Assembly (NCBI GenBank): GCA_003158175.1
Contig: PMHJ01000033.1
Location: forward strand, 81,402-126,395
Length of the DNA stretch: 44,994 nucleotides
Source of the DNA: Candidatus Cybelea septentrionalis
GTDB taxonomy: Bacteria > Vulcanimicrobiota > Vulcanimicrobiia > Vulcanimicrobiales > Vulcanimicrobiaceae
Reading direction: 5' to 3'
Shown here: one piece after another, positions 1 through 8,460 of the stretch
Layout: each line of letters opens with the position of its first letter
Position numbering within the stretch: the first letter of the stretch is position 1
Notes under the pieces: generated by a model
Databases searched by the model: none
Seen by the model: the letters and a program-made list of their open reading frames with translations, nothing else
Told to the model about the DNA's origin: nothing
Made by a program: the position numbers and the translations under genes

Positions 1-48
1 GCAAGATTCGGATGGACTGCGCCGGTGCCGGAGCGATAGCTTAGTGGC

Positions 49-498
49 ATGCACTATCTTCCGATTCCGGAGCCGATTGCGATCGAGGCCCGAACCATGA
101 TGCGGGATCGCTTCGGTCACGAGCTTCACATCACGAAAGAGAAGGCGCCGTGCCGCCTCTGCCTTCGCATTCCGAGCGTGCCGCAGGAACTTATCCTTCT
201 GTCGTACCAGCCGCTGGCCGATCGAGGGCCGTACGCCGAAGTAGGACCGATCTTCATTCATGCCGCCGGCTGCCGGCCCTATCCCGACGTCGAAACCTTT
301 CCCGTCGATTTTGCCGCGCGCCGTCTGATTTTGCGCGCGTATGGATCGGCGGGGCAGATCGTCGACGCGGTGGTCGCGCGGCCCGGAAATGCGCCGGAAC
401 GCGCCGCCGAATTCTTATCCGAGAATCGGGTCGCCGAAGTCCACGTACGCCACGAATCGTACACCTGCTTCGATTTCAAGATCGTGCGCGCGTCGTGA
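49..498 (+). CDS. DUF1203 family protein
   Basis: This 149-residue soluble protein matches my recollection of the DUF1203 family. It has a Cys-Arg-x-Cys-Leu-Arg segment near residues 36-41, then a run resembling 'LLSYQPL', then 'YAEVGPIFIHAAGC', and it ends in a short beta-rich tail. No catalytic role is established for the family, so I assign none. There is no signal peptide or membrane segment. The stop codon overlaps the GTG start of the following Ada-type gene (GTGA), so the two are probably co-translated. DUF1203 beside an alkylation-repair gene may be meaningful, but the operon alone does not prove a repair role. The ATG at 49 is the first in frame and begins the conserved N-terminus. 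Confidence 0.85.
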   Translation: MHYLPIPEPIAIEARTMMRDRFGHELHITKEKAPCRLCLRIPSVPQELILLSYQPLADRGPYAEVGPIFIHAAGCRPYPDVETFPVDFAARRLILRAYGSAGQIVDAVVARPGNAPERAAEFLSENRVAEVHVRHESYTCFDFKIVRAS

Positions 499-1331
499 AC
501 GACCTCGAACCGATCCGCACCGTCTGCCGCTACATCGAGCAACACAGTGACGAACCGCTGACGCTCGATGCGCTCGCCGCCATGGCCGGCCTGAGCAAGT
601 ACCACTTCGCCCGTCGCTTCAAAGCCGTCGTCGGCGTAACCCTGAAGGAGTATGCCTCAGCCGCGCGGCTGCGCCGCTTAAAAGACGGGCTCAAAGACGA
701 TCGCCCTATCGATGCAGCGGTGTATGAGGCAGGTTACGGCTCGCCCAGCCGTGTCTACGAGAACGCCGCGCGGAATCTGGGAATGACTCCCGCCCAATAC
801 CGAGCCGCGGGCAAGGGCGTTTCGATCTCGTATGCAGTGCTCGAAACGCCATTAGGGCCCATGATGATCGGCGCGACCGATCGCGGTATTTGTTTCGCGC
901 AGTTCGGCGAGTCGGAAGAAGAGTTGCGTGAAAAGCTGCAAGCCGAGCACGTCAATGCCGAGATTGCGCCGATGTTGCAACCCTACCATCCCGATTTTGC
1001 GAAGTGGACGGATAGGATTGTCCGCTATCTTGCGGGCGAACGGCCGGATCTCGATCTCCCGCTCGACGTCCGCGCCACGGCATTTCAAATGCGCGTTTGG
1101 AAGTATCTACAGTCGATCCCCAGCGGTGACGTTGCGTCGTACCGCGAGGTCGCCGCCGGCATCGGCCGGCCGAAGGCTGCCCGGGCCGTGGCGAGCGCCG
1201 TCGCTCGCAATCCCGTCGCACTTATCATCCCGTGCCACCGCGTCATTCGCGACTCGGGCGCTCTGGGTGGCTACCGCTGGGGTCTCGAGCGCAAGAGAAC
1301 GTTGTTGGATATCGAACGCGTAGGCCGATGA
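495..1331 (+). CDS. ada: Ada-type AraC-HTH / O6-methylguanine-DNA methyltransferase fusion
   Basis: This 278-residue protein removes alkyl groups from O6-alkylguanine by transfer to its own cysteine, and it probably also acts as a transcription factor. Residues about 1-103 form an AraC-type helix-turn-helix pair ('LTLDALAAMAGLSKYHFARRF'-like first helix set). Residues 110-278 form the alkyltransferase unit, with the active-site motif PCHRV containing Cys247 and a following 'GALGGYRWG' segment. The N-terminal zinc/methylphosphotriester domain with four Cys of classical E. coli Ada is missing, so this resembles the shorter AraC-MGMT architecture. I chose the GTG at 495 because it overlaps the previous stop and starts exactly at the first HTH helix; an open frame extends upstream to 150 but only as antisense-like junk overlapping DUF1203. 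The stop overlaps the next ATG (ATGA). Confidence 0.9.
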   Translation: MNDLEPIRTVCRYIEQHSDEPLTLDALAAMAGLSKYHFARRFKAVVGVTLKEYASAARLRRLKDGLKDDRPIDAAVYEAGYGSPSRVYENAARNLGMTPAQYRAAGKGVSISYAVLETPLGPMMIGATDRGICFAQFGESEEELREKLQAEHVNAEIAPMLQPYHPDFAKWTDRIVRYLAGERPDLDLPLDVRATAFQMRVWKYLQSIPSGDVASYREVAAGIGRPKAARAVASAVARNPVALIIPCHRVIRDSGALGGYRWGLERKRTLLDIERVGR

Positions 1332-2044
1332 GACCCATCTCGATCGCCGTCGGCGCGGTCCTGCTCTCGTTGGTATGCCTTCGGCCGGCAAACGCCGATG
1401 CGACGAAATTTTGCGAGGGATGCAACTACGCCGGAGCGGCCCTGGCGAACTCGGACTTTGCCAACGGAGTTCTGATCGGTACGAACTTTGAAGGCGCGGT
1501 GCTTAACGGGTCGTCGTTTCGTGGCGCACGGCTTATCGCGGTGAACTTTGAGAAAGCCGATCTTCGGGGTACGCACTTCGATGCTGCCAATTGCGTGGCG
1601 TGCAATTTCGAGCAAGCGCGCTTCGACGGCGCGACGTTTTCCAACGTGCGCATGGTAGCCGCAAACTTTAAAGGCTTTAGCTCGGCCGTCGAGGACGCGC
1701 AGTTGCGGCAGCTGCTCGGCGGCTGCATCTCGTGCAACTTCAGCGGAGGCCATTTGAACGCGCGCGATCTGTCCGGAGTTACGCTGATCTCCGTCGACTT
1801 CTCGCAAGCCGATCTTCGCGGAACGAACTTCACCGGAGCAGTTCTTTGCTGGAATCAGGTAAACGGCGCACAGCGGGTTGCAGCTTGCGATCCCATGCAC
1901 GATGCCCAAACCGCCGGTGCAAACTTCAACAACGCGCAGCTCTGCGACAACCCTCTCGATCGGGTTGGCTGCGTCGGAGCACCCGCCGATGTGCTGCAAC
2001 GCTCGTTTGGACCCAAGCCGAGCCCCTCGCCCGACGCTCGCTAG
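1328..2044 (+). CDS. secreted pentapeptide-repeat protein
   Basis: The protein has 238 residues. A signal peptide occupies about residues 1-22 (hydrophobic core, then 'RPANA'). After it come tandem pentapeptide repeats of the A(D/N)LxG/A(N)FxxA type, for example 'ANSDFANGVL', 'EGAVLNGSSF', 'EKADLRGTHF' and 'SQADLRGTNF', which predict a right-handed quadrilateral beta-helix. Several Cys residues fall in repeat positions (CEGC, NCVAC, GCISC), which suggests disulphides in a periplasmic or secreted protein. The start at 1328 overlaps the stop of the Ada-type gene (ATGA); a longer frame back to 1232 would overlap Ada and lose the signal peptide. Function is unknown, since pentapeptide repeats serve many scaffolding roles. 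Confidence 0.85.
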   Translation: MRPISIAVGAVLLSLVCLRPANADATKFCEGCNYAGAALANSDFANGVLIGTNFEGAVLNGSSFRGARLIAVNFEKADLRGTHFDAANCVACNFEQARFDGATFSNVRMVAANFKGFSSAVEDAQLRQLLGGCISCNFSGGHLNARDLSGVTLISVDFSQADLRGTNFTGAVLCWNQVNGAQRVAACDPMHDAQTAGANFNNAQLCDNPLDRVGCVGAPADVLQRSFGPKPSPSPDAR

Positions 2045-2065
2045 CGCGCGCTGGTTGACTGGTCT

Positions 2066-3385
2066 ATGGATGCAGACGTCATCGTCATCGGCGCCGGCGC
2101 GGCGGGTTTGGCGGCCGCGCGAAGCATCGGGCCGCGAACGCTGCGAGTGCTCGTGCTCGAAGCGCGCGACCGCATCGGCGGCCGCGTGCTGCAGCATCGG
2201 GTAACGCGGATCGCAACGCCGGCTGAGCTCGGCGCGGAGTTCATTCACGGACCGGCCGAGCGGACGAAGGCATTGCTTCGCGAGGCCGGCGGCGCCGCGA
2301 TCGACATGGGCGGCGATTCTTGGATTGGCGAAAGCGGCGAGCTCCAACGTAATGACGACAATTTCTCGTCGTCCGCGCGCATATTCGGCGGCTCGCGCTC
2401 CCTCCCGAGCGACGAAAGCGTGGAGCGGTTTCTTAAACGCTTCGAAGACGACGATGCGCTGCGTGAAACCGCACGGGCGGCGCGTGCGTTCGTCGAGGGC
2501 TTCGAGGCCGCCGACCCGCAGGTTGCAAGCGCCCAAGCGATTGCCGACGAATGGGAATCGGGTGCAGATTCCACGAGTGCGCGCCCGCTCGGCGGATATG
2601 GACCGCTGTTCGAGCTGCTTCGCAACGATTGCGAGGCCGCGGGGGTTTGCTTCGCGTTCTCGACGCGCGTGCGCCGGATTTCGTGGCATCGCGACGGCGT
2701 CGCCGTCGACGTCAGCTCGCTCGGCGAATCGAAAACGCTGCGCGCGCGCGCGGCAATCGTCACGCTTCCTGTCGGCGTCTTACGCCACCGCGGCGACGAG
2801 GCTGAAATCAGCTTCGAGCCCAAGCTGCCCGCGGCGAAGCGCGAGGCGCTCGCACACATCGAGATGGGGCACGTCGTGAAGGTTGCGCTCTGGTTTCGAA
2901 CGTCGTTTTGGGAGCGAGTCGGGCGCGGGCGCTATCACAACGCGGCGTTCTTCCACATCGATGGGCAGCCGATCCCGACATACTGGACGCAGTTGCCCGT
3001 GCGCAGCGAGCTGATCGTCGCGTGGGTCGGCGGGCCGGGCGCGGTTGCCCTGTACGGCCTTTCGCAAGCAGAGCTCGTCGAAATGGCGCTTTTGGGCTTC
3101 GGGCAGCTGCTCGGAGAGGTGGAGCTCGCGCGCGGGGAGTTCGAAGGCGGCCTCACGCACGATTGGAGCGGCGACCCTCTTGCGCGCGGAGCGTATAGCT
3201 ACGTCGCGGTCGGAGGCGGCAATGCGCGTGCCGCACTTGCCGCACCCGTGGGCGAGTCGCTTTTCTTCGCAGGCGAAGCGACGTCGAGCGACGGTCAAGG
3301 GGGCACCGTCAACGGCGCCATTGAAACCGGCGAACGCGCGGCGGCGCAAGCCGTGGCCGCGCTGGGGGTGAAGGGAATTGCCTGA
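2066..3385 (+). CDS. flavin-dependent amine oxidase (monoamine oxidase family)
   Basis: This 439-residue FAD enzyme probably oxidises an amine or amino acid with release of hydrogen peroxide; the substrate cannot be told from sequence. The N-terminus is a Rossmann dinucleotide fold, 'VIVIGAGAAGLAAARS' at residues 5-20, followed by 'VLVLEARDRIGGRV', the classic monoamine-oxidase signature. Near the C-terminus 'LFFAGEATSSDGQGGTVNGAI' is the second FAD-contacting motif of this superfamily. Length is normal for the family. No signal peptide is present, so a cytoplasmic enzyme is expected. It lies 21 bases after the pentapeptide-repeat gene and overlaps the next gene by 8 bases, so it is likely part of the same transcript. 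Confidence 0.92.
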   Translation: MDADVIVIGAGAAGLAAARSIGPRTLRVLVLEARDRIGGRVLQHRVTRIATPAELGAEFIHGPAERTKALLREAGGAAIDMGGDSWIGESGELQRNDDNFSSSARIFGGSRSLPSDESVERFLKRFEDDDALRETARAARAFVEGFEAADPQVASAQAIADEWESGADSTSARPLGGYGPLFELLRNDCEAAGVCFAFSTRVRRISWHRDGVAVDVSSLGESKTLRARAAIVTLPVGVLRHRGDEAEISFEPKLPAAKREALAHIEMGHVVKVALWFRTSFWERVGRGRYHNAAFFHIDGQPIPTYWTQLPVRSELIVAWVGGPGAVALYGLSQAELVEMALLGFGQLLGEVELARGEFEGGLTHDWSGDPLARGAYSYVAVGGGNARAALAAPVGESLFFAGEATSSDGQGGTVNGAIETGERAAAQAVAALGVKGIA

Positions 3386-3914
3386 GCCCGCCGCGCCTTT
3401 TCTACACGAATGGTCGAACTTTTATGTTATGGCCGGCTCGTCGGCCGCGGCGCTGACCGGCCTGATGTTCGTGGTGATCACGTTGGTGCGCGGGGAGGAA
3501 CAATCGCAAGCGCGTCATGATGGCATCGCCACGTTCAGCACGCCGACGGTCATGCATTTCTGCGCCGCGTTGTTCGTATCGGCGATTCTTTGCGCGCCGT
3601 GGCGTTCGCTGCTCTCTGTCGCAATCATCGTCGGACTCGTGGGCTGTTACGGGATCCTATACCTTGCCGGGGTGGCGCGGCGGGCGAAGCATTTAACGAA
3701 ATATACCGCCGACGTCGACGATTGGACGTGGTATACAGTCCTTCCGTTGCTCGCGTACGGAGCGCTCGTCGCGGGCGCGATCGTTCTGAACGCCGTCCCG
3801 CGAGGCGCGCTCTTCGCGCTCGCCGGCGGCGTACTCTCGCTGATCTTCATCGGCATTCGCAACTCATGGGACGTCGTCACGTTTCTCGCCGTCGGCGGCG
3901 ATAAGGAATCCTAG
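3378..3914 (+). CDS. small integral membrane protein, function unknown
   Basis: The predicted protein has 178 residues and about four or five hydrophobic spans: near residues 17-38 ('SSAAALTGLMFVVITLV'), 55-75, 77-97, 122-142 and 145-163. I infer an inner-membrane protein. I recognise no catalytic motif. The N-terminal block 'HEWSNFYVMAGSSAAAL' looks conserved in style and argues for the TTG start at 3378, which also gives an 8-base overlap with the amine oxidase gene. A later ATG at 3429 would remove that block. The stop overlaps, on opposite strands, the stop of the convergent SRPBCC gene. Confidence 0.7.
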   Translation: MPEPAAPFLHEWSNFYVMAGSSAAALTGLMFVVITLVRGEEQSQARHDGIATFSTPTVMHFCAALFVSAILCAPWRSLLSVAIIVGLVGCYGILYLAGVARRAKHLTKYTADVDDWTWYTVLPLLAYGALVAGAIVLNAVPRGALFALAGGVLSLIFIGIRNSWDVVTFLAVGGDKES

Positions 3915-4396
3915 GCCAGAATTTCTTCGAGGCGATCGAAGCTTGCGGCGACACCCTTCTCCATTCCCGATTCGATTGCGGCATCGCGCCCTTCGCGCGA
4001 ATCGAAAAGCTGCGTCATCGTAACGGTCGTAGAGCCGCCGGAGTCGGTGAAGGCCGTCGTAACGATGACGTCGCCCGGATACCACGGCTGATCGAAGTTC
4101 TCGGCGTGCACGATTCGCTCGTGCGGCGTAATCTCGCGATAGGCTCCGTGCAAGCCGAACTCATTATCGTCCGCATCGTTGCGCCACACGTAGTGGAACG
4201 TTCCGCCCACTCGCAAATCGACGTCGCAGACGGGCATCGACCAGCCGTCGGGCCCCAGGAGCCAGCGTTTGATCATTTCGGGCTTCGTAAATGCGTCGAA
4301 GACCAACGCGCGGGGCGCTCGCACGACGCGTGTCATCACGACCTCGCACTCGCTCGGGGTCGCGATCGTAAGCTGGGGTTTCGCTTGCGCAGTCAT
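3911..4396 (-). CDS. SRPBCC / AHSA1-like domain protein
   Basis: This 161-residue protein has the START/Bet v1-like helix-grip fold of the AHSA1 family. Supporting segments are 'TRVVRAPRALVFDAFTKPE' near residues 22-40, 'KRWLLGPDGW', 'DLRVGGTFHY', and a C-terminal helix 'GMEKGVAASFDRLEEIL'. Family members bind hydrophobic ligands or serve as stress proteins, and the natural ligand is not known here. It follows the ArsR gene by 6 bases, and its ribosome-binding sequence (AGGAGGAG, complement at about 4407-4413) lies at the end of arsR. This ArsR plus SRPBCC pairing is common in bacteria and implies control by that repressor. Confidence 0.9.
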   Translation of the reverse strand: MTAQAKPQLTIATPSECEVVMTRVVRAPRALVFDAFTKPEMIKRWLLGPDGWSMPVCDVDLRVGGTFHYVWRNDADDNEFGLHGAYREITPHERIVHAENFDQPWYPGDVIVTTAFTDSGGSTTVTMTQLFDSREGRDAAIESGMEKGVAASFDRLEEILA

Positions 4397-4402
4397 CGTG
4401 GT

Positions 4403-4789
4403 TTATCTCCTCCGCCTCTTGGCGCGTTTTGAATGCTTTGCATCGCTTTGGAACTCGTCGAGCAGGGCCTCGAGCCGTGCGAAGTTGCCTTCCCACCGGT
4501 CGCGGTAACGCTCGAGCCAGCCGCTCGCCTCAGCGAGCGGTTTTGTCTCCAGGCGGCACGGTCGCCGCTGAGCGTCGCGGCTACGAGAAATGAGGCCCGC
4601 ACGCTCGAGCACCTTGAGGTGCTTGGAGATCGCCGGTTGGCTCATCGCAAACGGCGATGCCAACTCGAGGACCGATGCCTCGCCCGACGCCAAGCGCGCG
4701 AGGATCCCCCGGCGCGTCGGGTCGGCTAGTGCGGTGAAGGTCGCGTCGAGCCGCTCGGTCGAACGCCGTCCATAACCTGTTGGTTCCAT
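4403..4789 (-). CDS. ArsR/SmtB-family winged-helix repressor
   Basis: The 128-residue protein is a winged-helix regulator of the ArsR type. 'ALADPTRRGILARLASGEASV' marks the N-terminal helices, 'MSQPAISKHLKVLERAGLI' is the recognition helix region (about residues 49-67), and 'SRDAQRRPCRL' is the wing. The metal-binding CVC motif of true ArsR is absent, so the inducer is probably not arsenite and may not be a metal at all; one isolated Cys lies in the wing. It is first in an operon with the SRPBCC gene. A good sigma70 promoter and an overlapping inverted repeat sit just upstream, which is consistent with autorepression. Confidence 0.92.
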   Translation of the reverse strand: MEPTGYGRRSTERLDATFTALADPTRRGILARLASGEASVLELASPFAMSQPAISKHLKVLERAGLISRSRDAQRRPCRLETKPLAEASGWLERYRDRWEGNFARLEALLDEFQSDAKHSKRAKRRRR

Positions 4790-4800
4790 AACGCAAAGGT

Positions 4801-4830
4801 AATATACGTGGATTCGAGGCCGCTTGTCAA
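4801..4830 (-). promoter_or_regulatory. sigma70-like promoter of the arsR-SRPBCC operon
   Basis: Read on the minus strand, a perfect -35 box TTGACA (4825-4830) is followed after 18 bases by TATATT (4801-4806), one mismatch from consensus -10. Transcription would start about 4-6 bases before the arsR ATG at 4789, giving a nearly leaderless mRNA. This is a sequence-based prediction. Confidence 0.72.
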
Positions 4831-4848
4831 GTCTGGCAGTTCAGACTT
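4829..4848. promoter_or_regulatory. inverted repeat overlapping the arsR -35 box (candidate ArsR operator)
   Basis: Arms AAGTCTG (4829-4835) and CAGACTT (4842-4848) form a perfect 7-base inverted repeat with a 6-base spacer. It overlaps the -35 box of the minus-strand promoter, a location where bound repressor would block polymerase. A T-run follows on the plus strand (4847-4852), so it could also fold as a small terminator-like hairpin in a plus-strand transcript, but no plus-strand gene lies directly upstream. I favour the operator reading. Confidence 0.55.
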
Positions 4849-4890
4849 TTTTCATTCACTTGTGAGGTACTCTCGCCAGGAGGGCCTGAC

Positions 4891-5913
4891 GTGACCATTC
4901 GAGCGCTGACCATTACTGCCGTATCGCTCCTGTGCCTTTGGGGATGCTCGCAGTCGGGCGTTCCGGCCGGCACGGAAACGGTCGCGACGTCGCATTTCTC
5001 CGGGACTCCATCGACTCTACCGCAGCCCGCGTACTATAACACGCCGTCTCTTAATGCGTGGCCATTATATATCACCGCCGGTCCGCAAAAGGCGCTGTGG
5101 TTTACGGAGGCATTCGTTGACAAAATCGGGCGCATCACGACCGACGGGACAATTACCGAGTTTCCCGTCTCAAATGGCCAGGAGCCCGAAGGCATCGCTG
5201 AAGGTGCCGACCACAATTTGTGGTTTACCGAACCGGGCGCGAATGCGATCGGCCGCATGACTCCCAACGGCACGGTGGAGATATTTTCGATCCCTGGCAG
5301 CGATCCGGATCCGCGCGGCATCACCCTCGGCCCGGACGGCAACGTTTGGTACACCGAGTTAAATGATGGTTACATCGGTCGCGTGACGCCGCATGGAAAG
5401 ATCACGCGGTTTCAAATCCCCGACGGATCGTCCGAGCCGTGGGCCATTACGGCCGGTTCCGACGGCGATCTGTGGTTCACCGAATCGTTGGCAAGCGCGA
5501 TCGGACGGTTCGATCCGCGAACGCAGCGTTTCAAACCTTCGTTGAAGGTGACCTATGGAAGTACGCCCTGGGGCATCCTCCTCGCGCCCGACAAACACAT
5601 CTGGTTCACGGAACGCAACGGGAATAAGATCGCGCAAGTCGTGGGGAAGAACGTCCACGAGTACGAGATTGCGCAGCCGGCGAGCTACCCGGAGGCGCTA
5701 ACGCCCGGACCCGATGGGGATCTGTGGTTTACGGAGAGTCAAGCCCAGGACATTGGCCGCATCGATCCCGCCTCGGGCAAGTTTGGTTCCGTCATTGCGC
5801 TCCCAAGCGGAGACATTCCCAACGGGATTGCTATCGGCGCCAACGGCAACGTCTTTTTCACGGTCGATGCCTATCACGACCCAAGTCAAATAGGTGAATT
5901 GATGTTTCACTAG
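4891..5913 (+). CDS. lipoprotein beta-propeller, virginiamycin B lyase-like
   Basis: The 340-residue product begins with a lipoprotein signal ('LLCLWGCSQ', lipobox Cys near residue 19) and should be anchored to a membrane. The body consists of repeated blades of about 40 residues carrying the motif 'LWFTE' (for example 'ALWFTEAFVDKIGRI', 'NLWFTEPGANAIGRM', 'DLWFTESLASAIGRF', 'HIWFTERNGNKIAQV'), as in virginiamycin B lyase (Vgb) and related propellers. True streptogramin lyase activity cannot be assumed, because many environmental propellers share these blades without the enzyme activity. The GTG start at 4891 is supported by a strong ribosome-binding site AGGAGG at 4878-4883. It is followed 34 bases later by the cupredoxin gene. 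Confidence 0.88.
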   Translation: MTIRALTITAVSLLCLWGCSQSGVPAGTETVATSHFSGTPSTLPQPAYYNTPSLNAWPLYITAGPQKALWFTEAFVDKIGRITTDGTITEFPVSNGQEPEGIAEGADHNLWFTEPGANAIGRMTPNGTVEIFSIPGSDPDPRGITLGPDGNVWYTELNDGYIGRVTPHGKITRFQIPDGSSEPWAITAGSDGDLWFTESLASAIGRFDPRTQRFKPSLKVTYGSTPWGILLAPDKHIWFTERNGNKIAQVVGKNVHEYEIAQPASYPEALTPGPDGDLWFTESQAQDIGRIDPASGKFGSVIALPSGDIPNGIAIGANGNVFFTVDAYHDPSQIGELMFH

Positions 5914-5947
5914 TTCGCAAGAGTCTTGCGATATTGTTAGGAGTTCT

Positions 5948-6565
5948 ATGAACAGAATCGTGATCGGGACGGCAGCAGTTTTATTCGGCCTTGGCGCGGC
6001 CGGCTGCGCAGAGCGCGCCCCTCAAGGTGGCAGCGGCTTCGTGTTGCCCTCAATCAATCGGGACTTGGTAATCGTCGCGGTACTTCCGAAAGACACGATC
6101 GGCGAGAAGCTTCCCTCCGAGGGCTTATGGTCGATGAAATCGGTAAAGTGGAAAGCTGAGTTGGGCGGCTTTACGCAAGAAACGTATTCGCAGGCTCTCG
6201 GCTTTCCGCCGAACACGAAGATTACGATTCACAACCTTTCGACGAAATATACGCACACGCTCGACGTGGTGAAGGTCATCTCGGCGCCACCCGCTGTTTT
6301 TCCAAAGGGCGTAAAGCTTCCGATAAAGGCACAAGGCGATGGTAAACTCGAGGCCGGCTACGCGAGCGGACCGATCAAGCCGGGACAATCCGTCACGGTC
6401 ACGCTCACGAAAGCCGGGATCTACCTGATCGGCTGCGCGTACCACTACGACCTGGGAATGCACGACGTTTTGACGGTCGGGCCTCACGCGGGGCCTGGAC
6501 CGCAAGCAACCCCGACGCCGCACGGCGGCGGCGGGAGCGGCAGCGGTAGTGGGTGGGGCGGCTAA
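5948..6565 (+). CDS. cupredoxin-like copper-binding lipoprotein
   Basis: The protein has 205 residues with a lipoprotein signal ending at Cys20 ('LGAAGCAER'). The C-terminal half looks like a type I copper fold: His103 in 'YTHTLDVV', then Cys163, His166 and Met171 in 'GCAYHYDLGM', the usual His-Cys-His-Met ligand set. An extra His172 directly follows the Met. It probably carries electrons or binds copper in the periplasm. The last 25 residues are Gly/Pro/Ser-rich and look unstructured. Its ribosome-binding site AGGAG is at 5939-5943. It may share a transcript with the upstream propeller gene. Confidence 0.82.
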   Translation: MNRIVIGTAAVLFGLGAAGCAERAPQGGSGFVLPSINRDLVIVAVLPKDTIGEKLPSEGLWSMKSVKWKAELGGFTQETYSQALGFPPNTKITIHNLSTKYTHTLDVVKVISAPPAVFPKGVKLPIKAQGDGKLEAGYASGPIKPGQSVTVTLTKAGIYLIGCAYHYDLGMHDVLTVGPHAGPGPQATPTPHGGGGSGSGSGWGG

Positions 6566-6646
6566 CGCGCTCGCTCCCAAAGCACGCGGTCGCGAATCAA
6601 CTCCGTATGCCAACCCTGCCGTCGTCCAGCCGAATCGCTTCGTCGA

Positions 6647-7046
6647 TCAGAGCTTTGCCAAAATGTCGTCGACGGTGCCGATCTCACCGATGCGCGGAAA
6701 AATGATCCGTAACGCGCGATCGTGAGCGTCGGCGTCGCGATCGCCGCCGCAGCTGGAGATCGAGATCGGTGCCGTAGAACGCGCCCCATTGCCGCTTGTG
6801 AACCAAGATGTCGCGCGAACTGCGGCTGCCCCGATTGATTCGCGACTTTAGGGCGTCGGACCGATCGGGCCCCCAGCCGACGCGGACCAGCGCCACCGGC
6901 CGACCCTTTTCGCGAAACGAATCGACCAAATGCACGACCTTGGCAAGCACGTCAGCGGCCCGATGGACGGTGGGCATCGCCAGGATGCCTTTTTGCCTAT
7001 CGATGACGACCAGAGCCGTCTTTTCGTCGAGCATTGTAATGGGCAT
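6647..7046 (-). pseudogene. isochorismatase-family hydrolase remnant with internal deletion
   Basis: The N-terminal part reads in one frame as a good isochorismatase-like start ('TALVVIDRQKGIL', then 'KRQWGAFYGTDLDLQLRRR'). At about 6737-6752 homology stops. It resumes directly in a different frame with the typical family C-terminus, 'DADAHDRALRIIFPRIGEIG', then 'TVDDILAKL' and a stop at 6647. The middle segment that normally follows 'QLRRRG', holding the catalytic-nucleophile strand and the 'ESTARDAYE' helix (roughly 35-45 codons), is absent. A deletion between short CGG/CGATCGC-rich sequences fits. The remaining Asp (VVIDRQ) alone would not make an active hydrolase. The start could be at 7046, 7034 or 7085. 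An assembly error is the main alternative. Confidence 0.75.
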
Positions 7047-7114
7047 GGTCGATGCATTTTCGACGCTGCTCTTGACGCAACCCAAGGCGGGCCGCCTGAG
7101 TCTAACGAACCGTC

Positions 7115-8082
<968 letters not shown>

Positions 8083-8086
<4 letters not shown>

Positions 8087-8460
8087 GTACTCCGGTGGAC
8101 GTCGACGCTTATATCGGCGGCTTTCCCGAGGGAGCGCAGGCGGGGCTTAGGAAGATGCGCCTAACGATTAGAAAAGCCGCTTCAAATGCGGAGGAGACGA
8201 TCAGCTACAACGTGCCGGCCTTTACCTTGCGCGGGAAGAAGCTGGTCTGGTTCGCGGCTTTCAAATCGCACATCGGCTTTTACCCGGGCGCCGCGGCCAT
8301 CGCGGCATTTAAGAAAGAGCTGTCCCAGTACAAGACGGGAAAGGGATCCGTGCAGTTCTCTTTCAACGAACCGCTGCCGCTCGGCTTGGTCAGCCGAATC
8401 GTGAAATTTCGTCTGAGAGCTCAGCCGTATAAGGAAGGGACGCGGGTACGGGTCCGATGA
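8083..8460 (+). CDS. DUF1801 / YdhG-like protein
   Basis: The 125-residue protein fits the DUF1801 (YdhG/Fra-type, CyaY-like fold) family: 'VDAYIGGFPEGAQAGLRKMR' at the N-terminus, 'AEETISYNVPAFTL' in the middle, then 'VWFAAFKSHIGFYPG' and 'KTGKGSVQFSFNEPLPLGLV'. A Bacillus member (Fra/YdhG) has been proposed as an iron chaperone, but most members are uncharacterised, so the role here is open. No signal peptide is present. The GTG start at 8083 overlaps the stop of the reductase and its own stop overlaps the PhzF start (ATGA), so all three are coupled. Confidence 0.88.

Noticed and set aside
1..39. Possible end of an upstream gene (13 codons ending in TAG at 37-39)
   Set aside because: Too short to support; any frame at a window edge would look open over such a length.
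1271..2689. 472-codon open frame on the minus strand opposite the pentapeptide and amine oxidase genes
   Set aside because: The translation is Arg/Ala-rich without family-like motifs and lies wholly opposite two well-supported genes; GC-rich codon use creates such antisense frames.
4829..4852. Hairpin plus T-run read as a plus-strand terminator
   Set aside because: No plus-strand gene lies directly upstream, and the repeat overlaps a strong minus-strand -35 box, so an operator is the simpler reading.
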